Below, in pieces: positions 53,765 through 64,000 of a stretch of 64,000 nucleotides of DNA. The stretch comes from Sthenelais limicola (Eukaryota > Annelida > Polychaeta > Phyllodocida > Sigalionidae), in the NCBI GenBank assembly GCA_942159475.1, contig OW804099.1, positions 11,605,146-11,669,145 of the forward strand, written 5' to 3'. The first letter of the stretch is position 1; every line of letters starts with the position of its first letter. The notes under the pieces are model-generated. The model saw only the letters and a program-made list of their open reading frames with translations, was not told where the DNA came from and did no database searches. A program made the position numbers and the translations under genes.

Positions 53765-54510
53765 TTAGGCGGAAGATGTTAGGGCCCGGGGACTTTAGGG
53801 CCTGAGGATGTTTGGGCCCGTGGACATTAGGGTCTGTGGACATCTTGGACCTTTATGCCCTGGGGCATTAAGGACGTTTGGCCCTGGGAACGTTAGGGCC
53901 CAGGGATGTTAGGGATGTTAGGGCCATCGGACCTTACCATAGGGACTTTGGGCCTGGGGACACAAGGGCCCAGGGAAATAAGGGCCCAGGGTCCAGGGAT
54001 GTTACTTACCTTAGGGACGTTTGGGCCCGGGGACGTTTGGGCCTGGGGACATCAGGGCCCGCGGACGTTAGGGCCCAGGGACCTTTAAGTCCAGGGATGT
54101 TAGGGCCCATGGACCTTACCTTAGGGACGTTTGGACCCAGGGATATTTGGGCCCAGGGATATTTGGGCCCAGGGATATTTGGGCCCCGGCCACAGACGTT
54201 AGGACCAAGGGACATTAGGGCCCTGGGACGTTAGGGCACAAGGACATTATGGCCCGGGGACATAAGGCCCAGGGACATTAGGGCCCAGGGACTTTTGGGC
54301 ACAGGGATGTTAGGGCCCAGGGACCTCACCTTAGGGATGTTTGGGCCTGGGAACATTTGGGTCTGGGCACGCCACGGCTCAGGGAGGTTAGGACCCAGGG
54401 ACATAAGGGTCCGGGGATGTTAGGGCCCCGGGATGGTTGGGCTCGGGGACGGTTGGGCCCAGGGACGTTTGGGCCCAGGGACGTTTGGGCCCAGGGACGT
54501 TTGGGCCCAG
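53765..54510. repeat. GGGCCC minisatellite
   Basis: About 45 copies of a 16-bp unit near GGGACGTTAGGGCCCA, with T and A variants. Most copies contain the palindrome GGGCCC. Repeat ORFs across it are not genes. Confidence 0.95.
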
Positions 54511-54714
54511 AGACCTTACCCTAGGGACATTTGCAATGTTTATTGAGGTTCACTGATAAATTTAGACCAAATTGTGAATTTAGACCAAATTCAGCCTCCA
54601 ACCCAATTAAACAGCAATTAAATCTGCCACAAAATAACAAAAAATAACTAAAATAAATGTACCGGGTGGACATACAGGAAGTTGTACAGTATTCCATCCT
54701 GTACATGATTCCTC

Positions 54715-55380
54715 CCATATTCTGCCAGTACCTCCTGTACCCCCTCCATAACCTCCTCCAGTAACCTCTGCCAGTACCTCCTACAGTACCATCTCCTCTA
54801 CAAGATTATGCATCTCATCCCATACTTTCTCTTCCTGTATCACCTCCTAGCTGTTACTCCCCTAGTATCCTTTCTGAACCCCCTCCAGTAACCCCCTCCA
54901 GTAACGTCCTCCAGTAAAGTCCTCCAGTAACCTCCTCCAGTTACATCCTCCAGTAACCCACTCCAGTAAGTTTCTCCAGTAACCCACTCCAGCAACCTTC
55001 TTCAGTAACCTCCTCCAGTAACCTCCTCCAGTAACCACCGCCAGTAACCTCCTCCAGTAACCCCCTCCAGCAACCCCCTCCATTAACTTCCTCAAGTAAC
55101 TCCCTCCAGTAACGTCCTGGAGTATCCTCCTCCAGTAACCTCCTCCAGTTACATCCTCCAGTAACCCACTCCAGTAAGTTTCTCCAGTAACCCACTCCAG
55201 TAACCTCCTCCATTACCCCCCTCCAGTAACCTCCTCCAGTAACCCCTCCATTAACATCCTCCAGTAACCCCCTCCAGTAACCCCCTCCAGTAACCACCTC
55301 CAGTAACCCCCTCCATTAACTTCCTCAAGTAACCTCCTCCAGTAATTTCAACCAGTAACCTCCACAAGTAACCTCCTCCA
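54715..55380. repeat. 12-bp CCTCCAGTAACC minisatellite
   Basis: About 50 copies of CCTCCAGTAACC with variants such as ACTCCAGTAAGT and GTCCTCCAGTAA. A block of about 235 bp seems duplicated (54920-54990 versus 55130-55200). The minus strand reads as GYWRRLLEEVTG repeats in an ORF; not a gene. Confidence 0.95.
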
Positions 55381-56495
55381 GTTCAACTTCAAATGTCCAA
55401 AAATGCCAATTTTTGGCATTTGACATAGAAATGACCTTGACCTTGACCCCAAATGACCTTGGTCATGTGTTCATCTGATAGCGCATCCCAGGTTACATAT
55501 GTGTGGTCACTTGAATCAAGTTGATATCAATTTTATTTCCAGAGATATGCAAAATTCTAAAATACCCAAATTCATAGGCCAACATAGGGCCAACTAATCG
55601 GGACACTAATCAGAGAGAACTTGGGTAGGTGTGGGTCAACATCCCTCGTGTGGGTCTCCACAAATGGACAGTTTTAAAACTTTATTCCTTAGAATTCTTG
55701 ATCAGGAGCAGTTAAATCAGATCGGGAGAAGTTAAATCGACGGGCACTCAGGGGTGTCAACTTGTCCAACTTTGCCAATTTAAATATGTTGTGTTATTAA
55801 AACAGACTCTAACGGAGAACATATTATCTGACGTTTTTTATATCTCAAAATAATTATTTCCATCACAGCTTAGCGTGTTACCAATCCCCACTACCAGGTT
55901 ATCTGCACTATATGGGTCTTCTTTAGTGAAAACACATTGATTTCCGCAGTTCCGATAGTTCTGCCTATATACAGTCCTATAAGTCACAATATAAGTAACT
56001 CTTGTATAAACATACAGCAGTAGCAGAATATTGATGAATCCAGTTCTATAAATCATAATATGAGTAAATTTGTTAAGATTTGTTTTGTCATAATAGTTCT
56101 GAATGCAGCTTTCATGGTCAACATTTATAATAGTATCAATATTATCTCAGAGGCCTATATAATCGGCAAAATAATTATTTTAGTGCGTTGTTGCAAAGAA
56201 TATTATACTGTGATTATAAACTTTGATGTTGCATTATAATTGTTTCAGCCATCCACATTTTGGGAAACGGAGAAGAATTATTTGGGATTAATAGCAGATC
56301 TTTGGATTCTGCTGGGGTTTTGGATAGTTATAAATTACTGTTTTGACAGGAAGTCGTCACTTGTGTTAGCGGATGTAGTAAATTATTTTTCGGATGTAGA
56401 ATATTATTTTTCGGATGTAGAATATTATTTTGCGGATGTAGTTAAAATAAACACCTGGCCGGCGTTTCCGCTCATTCACTTACCTCATCAACTAG
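55381..56495. other. Noncoding stretch with TGACCTTGACC words
   Basis: At 55428-55460 the half-site TGACCTTGA is tandemly repeated. A small hairpin CCAAAAATGCCAATTTTTGG lies at 55400-55420. A short triplication of TATTTTTCGGATGTAGAATA occurs at 56380-56440. No supported gene. Confidence 0.5.
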
Positions 56496-57035
56496 TTGTT
56501 TGTCGTCGATTCCGCATTCATTTTTGAACGTGTATAAAGTCTTTGTCAAGCAAAAGTCTTTTCTCCACTGTTTCCAATGGAAATATTAGCCATTTTTAAG
56601 TTTTTAGGGCATAGGGCTCACCATAATGTGATGACGATAGACATCATATGAGCGATATATTGTGATAAAATGGCTGCCTCCCAATGACAACCAGGCGAAA
56701 CAGGCCAGGCTATGTACAACTGCCTAAATATCACTCCTAATAGCTCCAAAATCACCGATAATGTTCCAAATATCACTGTAGAGGGATAGTCAGCTTGCTG
56801 AATGGTGGTGAGCAACGAAATAGGGAATAATCCATTTGTCAATTCCTGCAAATCATCGTCATGTTCGCCACAAGCGGCCATGACGGTTCCAGGTTCAGAG
56901 TTCAAGGTCGGGTCTTTACTAGAGTTCTTTGGTTGTTTGTCCTCGATTCCGCGTTCAGTTTGGAACGTGTATAAAGTCCTGGTCACATTAAAGTCATTCC
57001 TCCACTGTTTCCGATGGAAATATTAGCCATTTTAA
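56496..57035. repeat. Direct duplication of a ~103-bp segment
   Basis: 56496-56598 and 56933-57035 are similar (CCACTGTTTCCAATGGAAAT versus CCACTGTTTCCGATGGAAAT), 437 bp apart. An ORF on the minus strand between them has no recognisable domain. Confidence 0.8.
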
Positions 57036-57232
57036 AGTAATTACAGCCTAAGCCTCACCATAACATGACGACAGTAGACATCGTGCAAGCTTTGTGTGTT
57101 GACGTGCGGGAACTTTCGAATGAAATCCTGCATGCGCTATATAGACTACCGTACACCATAGAACTGCCCGTATAGTTCTCTGCGTACACTATGCCGAAAG
57201 ATCTCCACATCTCTTCCGGTAAACACGCTTGG

Positions 57233-57736
57233 CTTTGAAATCGCCATTCATTGAATACTAGATTCCCGTAGACTAAATCTTCGCTATCGGGCTGAAACAA
57301 CATTTAAAACATTTCTACCGATTCAAATAATTTATTTATTTCTTTTTTAAGTGACTAGACAAACGCAACATGGCATGCGTAAACCGGAAGTCTCTGATGC
57401 TTTGGATAGCAAGCAGCGGAACCTTATAAAAACGCGCCGGCTGGCTGAACGTAAACATCAGTGAATACGCACCTCTGATTGGTTGTTGTAGCTGGAGCTT
57501 CATTCGGCCGTTGCGTTATCATGTAGGTTCCGACTAAAGCGGTGCAAACGTGCGGCGTGTAAACACATGGTTTCTGAAATCGCCATTCATTTATTACTTG
57601 ATTTCCATAGAGGAAAACTTCGCTATCGGCTTAAAACAATATTTAAAACATTTCTACCGATTCAAATCTTTTATTTATTTCTTTTTTAAGTCACTAGACA
57701 CACGGACACGGCATTCGTAAACCGGAAGTCTGATGC
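57233..57736. repeat. Direct duplication of a ~160-bp segment with promoter-like words
   Basis: 57233-57393 and 57574-57736 are similar and both end in ACCGGAAGTCT, an ETS-type site. Between them are TTATAAAAACGCGCC (57424) and a CCAAT-type GATTGGTTG (57477). This could be a promoter, but no exon can be attached to it. Confidence 0.7.
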
Positions 57737-58174
57737 TTGGTTGCCTGCAAAAAGTGGAAGCTTCGTTTGTTTCTGGAACGGAGAATGCGGCTGACGTAAC
57801 CGACATTCTGAAGTTATGATTAGGTTTACATATGTGATATTGGTTGGACAGAGGTAAAATAAACTAAATAAAAGCAGAAAAACAGGTTTTCCTAACCCGG
57901 AACTGTGAACAAGCACATTTCCCTTGTTTAAAACTGTTTAAAACAGTTACCACCCCCCTACCTAATCTTCAGCCAGATAAATCGGAAACAAACCTATTTT
58001 TTTTACCTATTCTTTGGTGTTTGAATGTTTGTTTGAAGTCTTATTCAGAAATGCATCTGCCATGCCCCCTACCAACTCAGAGGCCTAACCACCTTTCTTC
58101 CCGCCACACACTCATGAACATCTTTCTATTCTCCAAAGTATGCGCCAATGTCCACATCACTGTTATCTTAGATT
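57737..58174. other. Noncoding stretch
   Basis: No supported gene. A poly-G run of about 15 lies at 58184-58198, just inside the next repeat. Confidence 0.45.
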
Positions 58175-58690
58175 TTGATCTTGCGGGGGGGGGGGGGGGA
58201 GGGGAAGGGAGATACCAGCAGGTCTGCAAAGGGAGGGGAGGGGGTACTGATTCAGAGCGGTGGGAGGGTGAAGGGAGGGGAGATAACTAATTGTACGAGA
58301 CACGGCAACATGGTGTAGGTCGGGTATTGGTTAGGTGCGATGCTGGTCACTCTGGCCTTGTATCCATCTCATTTAGTTTATTGTTAACCTGTTGTTAACA
58401 ACTAGATCCTTTATCTATTAAGGTAATTAATTTGTCCAGAGAGGATAAGCCAATCAGCCCAGGCCCTGTGTAATCGCTGTAATCTGTCTAGTATATAAGA
58501 ATAAACATGATTATGGCCGTCCTCATTCTACTTGGTTTGGTTCTGGCTTTCAAACATACATCTCTGTGTGTTGCATTGATTCATTTCTTGCCCAACTGCT
58601 GACCATAAATATTTATCAGAGAATGACCCTGAATTTCTCAATATAACTGAGGAGCCCTCTGGTGGAACGATCTCGACCCACAGTTGAACA
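58175..58690 (+). mobile_element. LTR-like repeat, copy 2
   Basis: Forward counterpart of 45950-46390. It includes GGGAGGGGAGATAAC (58274), GCCAATCAGCCCAGGCCCTG (58448), TATATAAGAATAAA (58492) and GTGTGTTGCATTGATTCATT (58566). Similarity continues to about 58690. Confidence 0.6.
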
Positions 58691-59490
58691 TGATTGTTAC
58701 TACAGACTGGGGATTGTTTCATGAAAATAAGATGAAATCATACAATATAAGATGTGTCATATGATGTATCCTGTTCACACATATAGCATATGTTCTTAAA
58801 TAGTCTGCTTTGTTAATTAAGTGCCACAACAACCAATATTATTTTGTTAATTAAAATCTCTGAGGAAATAAATATATCTACATTATTTCATGCATTCAAT
58901 AACCAATTTAAGTGTAATTAACAGTTTTATGAAGGCTATCGTAACATACTTCTTAAAATTTATGATTTCTTGTAAATGTTTACAAAATCTTAGATATTTA
59001 AGATTAGGTTGTCCTTTTTTATGAACAACCCCCATTTCAAAGATCGTCTGAAGTTTGACATTCTTTTACAACACATTAATGTTCTAACAATGTTATATAC
59101 TACGTACATGTATATCTCTTGTTTTATTATTTATTGGGTACTTGGGTGTTGGGTTTTTCACAGAGAACGCTTCCCTTGACCTATCCCTATCGAACTGAGT
59201 CACCGTGTCCAGAAGTATTTATTTTGATGTTAAGTCTGGGGAAATCTTAGGCTATTTATTTGTATGAATATGGATTCATTTTCTCATTGACATTGTCAAT
59301 GACACCACCAATATGAGTATATTTTGTGTTATTTCGCCCAATGTCTATACCAAGGAGTAATGAAGATCTATGAGAGATGTTCCCTACCTTGGTTGACATT
59401 AATAGTCATGATGAAAATTGCATTGATAAAAGTGAAAATAATAACAATCCTTGTGATATATTCATAGGTGTAACAGAGAGATATCTTATT
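58691..59490. other. AT-rich noncoding stretch
   Basis: No supported gene or RNA. Confidence 0.45.
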
Positions 59491-59730
59491 AAATCTTATT
59501 AAATTGTCTTTACATGATAACACACTTACCTGAGCACGGTATACACATGTAGAGATTTATACACATACATGTGTATAATAGAACTCTCTGTATCATACCT
59601 GAGCGTGGTATACATATATAAATCTTAATAAATTGTCTTTACATGATAACACACTTACCTGAGCGTGGTATACACATGTAGAGATTCATACACATACATG
59701 TGTACAATAGAACTCTCTGTATCATACATG
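59491..59730. repeat. Tandem duplication, 129-bp period
   Basis: 59491-59604 is repeated at 59620-59730 with few changes. Both copies contain TTGTCTTTACATGATAACAC and the palindromic CACATACATGTGT. Confidence 0.9.
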
Positions 59731-60910
59731 ATGGAACATAGCCAATGTGTTGGCAAGCAGCAAGCAAATTACCCGCTCAGCTGATTCCTCTCTTAAAGTT
59801 GCACTATCAGTTAATGTCCGTAAAAGTCCGAATTTGCAGCTGGGTGTTGATAAACTACATTTTATTAGATGAATTCATGAATCCGGAATTACAAAAATAA
59901 ACATGTTGTACAAGTCTAGTGATGTCTCCTTTTGTACAGAGACAAAAGGAGTTTACCAGAGGTGACATAGATGGAAAAGATGACCCGATCTTGACATAGG
60001 GGTGCCTGCAGGAGGACATGGCCTTTCATGTAGGGGAAATAGGAAAACGTTGCAAGGATATAATTTTCTGTGGTGGATATCTCAGGGAAATAGTCAAATC
60101 TGAGCCGAAATAGGAAGTGAGGAGTTGGAAAAGAATTTGTAGTATGTGAAATAGCTTGTACGAAAACGCAAAAGACTGTACCAATGTCTTCATTGGTACA
60201 TATGCCTACTTTGGGACGCAACACCTGTGGTCACACAAAAACGCACCATGCTGTTCAGTTCAGGTTAGCAACGCAACGTTGGCAACGCGACTGCGCAATA
60301 ATTTAAACAGAGGGAGGTGGGAGGGGCCACTGAGTCCCCGAGGGGATAAATATTTAGGCTATTTTTCATCGATTTTCTTATGAAGGTTGTCATAACATGT
60401 ATGATGGTTGTCACAACGATTAGGCTACAAGCTTTCCTTTCTGAAGTAAGCTGACAACATCATCACGTCATTCCATGAAATCAATGCATTAAAATACCTA
60501 GGAATTTGTTCTTATCATCAATACAATTGTTGAATTATCATAAAAAATGTTATTATTAGTAATTCATCACAGGACCAGGAAGAGAAATAACCATTTATCG
60601 ATCAATTTAGTTCCTTTTTTAAGTTAATTATAATAACATTTTAAATGACATAATTCAACGATTGTATAAAAGGGCAAGAATCAACCCTCATTATTATTGT
60701 TGTTTTTTGTAAATTTGTAATCAAGCACTAGTATCTCCTGAATTAGTCTATTAAGTCACTTTATATCTCAAAAATGGCAAATGCTACATATTTCCTTAGT
60801 AAACCAACTTCTTCAATATTGTTCTGTTTCTGAACATTTCAAAGATTTGGTGCAATTTCTTATTTTTTCTGTCTCTAAGACGTTTTTTTTTTCTCCAAGA
60901 AAAAATCACA
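59731..60910. other. Noncoding stretch
   Basis: No supported gene. It ends at the TTAA target site of the next element. Confidence 0.45.
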
Positions 60911-60914
60911 TTAA

Positions 60915-61588
60915 AGAGATAAACCACTGTTCAACAGGGAAAAAAACTGAAAATAACATTTTGTTTAAACTTTGCCTCGTGAAAGAACAAGGTTATGTAA
61001 ATTCAAAAAGCCAATAAAAACAATATGGCACGGTGTTAGTTTTCATTTCAGGGAGCCCTGAAATTAATGGCTGTTCACTATAAAAAAAATTGAAAAAAAC
61101 TTTTTCCAAAAATCACTATAGACATAGCTAACGTATTGCTTTCCCCTTTCAAGCAATAAAAAATGGGGGTCACCGACTTTTTAAAAAAGTTATTCAACTG
61201 AATCTGCATCCTGATGAGTTAAAAACAGGAATATTGAAGATTTTCAATGCTAAATAATATCTTTCAAAATATGTTGATACCATGTTCTTTCATGCATGAG
61301 GGTAATGTTTAGAAGACATTTCAACTGAAAAATGTTATTTGCCTGTCTGAAATCTTGGAAAAACTGAGAAAATATCCATTTTCCCCACAGACTTCAATAC
61401 TAAACTTTGGTGGTCTTTAAAATGAAAATAAAATATGCTGAAATCCATTTTTTTTTGCTTTTTGTTATCCCCCAACCATGTCCTTTCTCAAGACGAAGTT
61501 TGAAAAAATAATTGTCAATCCTTATTTTTCATGCATTAGTTCCTTGAACTCCCGCCTGCAGCAGTGCATATGACGGTGGTTTATCTCT
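60915..61588 (-). mobile_element. TTAA-flanked short inverted-repeat transposon, copy 2
   Basis: 674 bp with termini AGAGATAAACCAC/GTGGTTTATCTCT and TTAA at both sides (60911-60914 and 61589-61592). It is an inverted copy of 17026-17758, with internal indels. Short ORFs here are not genes. Confidence 0.9.
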
Positions 61589-61592
61589 TTAA

Positions 61593-62479
61593 AAAACATG
61601 AACTTAAAGTATATCAAAAGCTGGCCTCTATATAGTCGTTTTCATATCATTACAACAAAAAATGTCCAAATCTATGGTTCTTCTTTTATTTGATCCCAGA
61701 AGCAAAAACCTGACTTTGGTGGGTTAAGTGACTTTATACTTCAAGTCATGCTACAAATGTCCCCTTTGGCATAAGTGTACCTTAGGGTCATAGAAATCTT
61801 TTTATCCAAAGACACAAATGAGATCACCCTTTGTATTGAAAATATATGTGTTTCCATGGTAACGGGGTATAATTATTTTCAAAATAAGGTTTTTAGAGTA
61901 TAACTTGTATTCTTTTGTCAGGAATGTTACCAAACTTGACAATATGAATGGTATATGTAAGGGGTGTTTGCAGGCACTTACTTGGTGACCTTGACAAAGG
62001 TCAAGGTCACCATTTGGAAGGTCAAAGTTGAGATTTTAGTCAATTCTTTTGATGTACTATTGTTTCAATTGCTACTGTAACCTCAGGTTATATATAAATA
62101 CCTTGTGATCTACTAACTATTGTTCCCTAGGTCAACAGCTCTGTATTCATACTCTATTTGTCCATACAGACCTATTTGAACTAAATCTATTGTTGCTAAT
62201 ATAAAAAATAGTCAGTTGCGTTTTGTAGGCATTTCTATGGAAAAAAGCCGAACAAAAATAGTGCAAGGTGAGATCTTTTCTACATTCAAATAAAGGTTTA
62301 GCAACCATACATTTAATGTTGCTCATTCACCTGATATTACATACATCCCAACTAGGGCTTAATCATGTCTAGTTTATTATGACCTTGAATCAAGGTCAAG
62401 GTTATATTCTCAAGGTCAAATCTAGGAAATTGCTATATTCAGCTATATCCAGCTGAAATTGTCAATTTTAGTTGGTTTA
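61593..62479. other. Noncoding stretch with clustered AAGGTCA half-sites
   Basis: TGACCTTGACAAAGGTCAAG at 61987 and further AAGGTCA words at 62021, 62381-62430. No gene. Confidence 0.5.
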
Positions 62480-62515
62480 GTATCTGTCTATTTTGGATGA
62501 CTTTTATGAAAGATA

Positions 62516-63899
62516 TTGTCATTCATTCCAAAACTGAAGAGGAGCATGATCACCATTTTGTGTCTGGTGTTCAATAACCTAGAATATGGAATTACAATTA
62601 AAAAGAGTAAATGCATTTTCAAACAAGAAAAGGTAGATCTCGTTGGCTACCAAGTTTCCAAGGGTGGGATTATCTCCCACCCAGATAAATGTAGTACTAT
62701 CAGGGATATGCCAACCCCAGAAGACCTGGGCAGAATTTCGCTCATTTCTAGGAATGACTGGGTATTACCATCAATGTATCCCAGATTATGCCAGAGTAGC
62801 TTATCCACTAGTAAAGCTTACCAAAAAGTATGCCCGGTTTGAGTGGTTGGAAGAGCAGCAAAATTCATTTGAAACACTGAAGGAATTACTTACTTCAGAT
62901 AGAGTAATGGCACACCCTCAACTAGATAAGCCTTATCACCTCTACAGTGATGCATACAGTAGGGATCATACTGGTTCAGGCTGATAGCCAAGGCATGGGG
63001 AGACCTGTTCAATATATTTCCAAACAATTCTCCAGCCCACAATCAAATTGGACTACTATTGAGAAAGAGGTATATATGCAATTGTTTATGCTCTAAATAA
63101 CCTTAGACCAAGGTAGCAAATTCAAAATTTATACTGATCACAAGCCATTAAAATCGCTGTTTGTAGGTCAAAGAAACCAAAATTCAGAGATGGGCTGTAC
63201 TAATAGCAGAGTTTGGGGCTCCCATTGAGTATAGACAAGGGGCCAACAATATTAGGGCAGATATGCTTTCTCAAATATAGACATTCCCAAGGAAAAGGAC
63301 TCTCAGTCAATTTGAAGTCTGTGCCTTAGATGAAGTTAATGAAATCCTTTGGGAGTTTGATAAACTTGAGAAAGAGCAAATAAGAGTAGAACAGAGGGAA
63401 ATGGATGAAATCCAACTGGGGGTGGAGGAGCAGGGAGACTATGCCAAAATTGTTGGCATGCTTTTTACTCTAATTCCTCCCCAAGGTAAGCCAGCCTTTG
63501 GTCTTGCCCACCTCAGCTAGCTATAGAGTAGTGAGACATGCTCACACCAAGATAGGCCATCAGGGCATGAGAAAAACATTGGATAGGATCCAAGAGGCCT
63601 AGAAATGGCCCACTATGAGAAGGGATAGATACAATGTTTTGACAAAATGTGCTAGTCGGAAGTCAGAAGTTGGACAGGAGTGTGTACCTCCTACAGCTAT
63701 GCCCATAGCAAGGTACCCAGGACAGGTACTGGGAATGGATCTCTGTGGTGCCTTCCCAGTCTCTGATCAAGGAAACAGATATATTATAATGGTGATAAAT
63801 CATGCTACAGGCTGGGTCGAGGTCAAACCCATACCCTCGAAGGCAGATAAAAATATAGCTGATTATTTGGCAAATGAATACATTCCCTGGACTATCTAG
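62516..63899 (+). pseudogene. Ty3/Gypsy pol fragment (RT end, RNase H, integrase), decayed
   Basis: The RT thumb is at about 62580-62720 (KKSKCIFKQEKVDLVGY, then KGGIISHPDK). A +1 shift near 62725 leads to the connection domain and RNase H (SFLGMTGYYHQCIPDYA, 62740-62984). Further RNase H traces carrying TDHKPL near 63133 are broken by stops. An integrase zinc-binding remnant (HTKIGHQGMRK near 63540) and catalytic-core start (GQVLGMDLCGAFPVSDQGNR, 63721-63780) end at 63899. It has several stops and frame changes and no LTR in the window. It is unrelated in sequence to the intact element at 21657. Confidence 0.85.
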
Positions 63900-64000
63900 A
63901 TTTAGAATTGATTTGATGAGATTCTGGGAGTTTGTTTTTCTCTATAGAACCCCGCTGCGACTTCCATCTCGAGGGATCACTGGTCGGCCGGGTTCTTTAG

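Noticed and set aside
53878..54234. Plus-strand ORF of LGPRDVRA-type repeats
   Set aside because: Translation of the GGGCCC minisatellite.
54862..55297. Minus-strand ORFs of GYWRRLLEEV repeats
   Set aside because: Translation of the CCTCCAGTAACC minisatellite.
56618..56986. 122-codon minus-strand ORF
   Set aside because: No domain, and it overlaps a duplicated noncoding segment; no splice or start support.
59916..60224. 102-codon minus-strand ORF
   Set aside because: No recognisable domain, repeat or splice signal.

Overview
This window looks like intergenic and intronic DNA from the nuclear genome of an invertebrate animal. Only two host protein exons can be supported, each bounded by a recognisable splice acceptor. 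Most of the rest is retrotransposons, inverted-repeat DNA transposons and minisatellites. The element mix (CR1/L2-like LINEs, a Ty3/Gypsy element, TTAA-targeting short elements, tyrosine-recombinase remnants) and a GT10 fucosyltransferase fit a marine invertebrate such as a mollusc, annelid or cephalochordate. I cannot name the species.

Layout. 1-8556: LINE copy A (minus strand, broken) sits inside a GGGAGGGGGTAGGAGA minisatellite. 8563-11966: a short inverted-repeat element, the last exon of an NHL-type beta-propeller gene (+), then a tyrosine-recombinase pseudogene (-) running into an ACATGT-rich minisatellite. 12-21.6 kb: minisatellites, four large hairpins, a tRNA-like sequence, a 78-bp tandem array and a TTAA-flanked short transposon inserted into that array. 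21657-33260: a complete, very recent 11.6-kb Ty3/Gypsy-type LTR retrotransposon (minus strand) with gag, pol and a third ORF. 34349-37768: 3.4 kb of polypurine minisatellite. 38.6-41.0 kb: a fucosyltransferase exon (-) among inverted-repeat elements. 41-43 kb: purine-rich minisatellites. 43181-45223: a 2.04-kb inverted-repeat element carrying about ten copies of one 17-bp motif. 46.7-53.6 kb: LINE copy B (minus strand) with three intact ORFs. 53.8-55.4 kb: two more minisatellites. 55.4-62.5 kb: mostly noncoding duplications and repeat copies. 62.5-63.9 kb: a decayed Ty3/Gypsy pol fragment.

The main result is that the two diverged LINE copies share an unusual gene order. It runs ORF1 (coiled coil, RRM-like domain, then a C-terminal NADAR/YbiA-like domain), a separate ORF for a GDS-type SGNH hydrolase, a 0.9-1.4 kb noncoding spacer, and ORF2 (AP endonuclease plus reverse transcriptase). 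NADAR enzymes are known to act on ADP-ribose linked to guanine or related N-glycosides. A retrotransposon carrying one suggests it may remove nucleic-acid ADP-ribosylation or process an NAD-related metabolite. Copy B is intact in all three ORFs. Copy A has several frameshifts and stops but keeps the same order, so the architecture predates both copies.

The second notable system is the LTR element. Besides gag and pol it has a 726-codon ORF in the env position that encodes no recognisable envelope. It encodes an acidic/basic protein with zinc-finger-like Cys/His pairs and a leucine-rich coiled coil. The pol C-terminus carries several AT-hook motifs. The two LTRs differ at one position in 492, so the insertion is recent.
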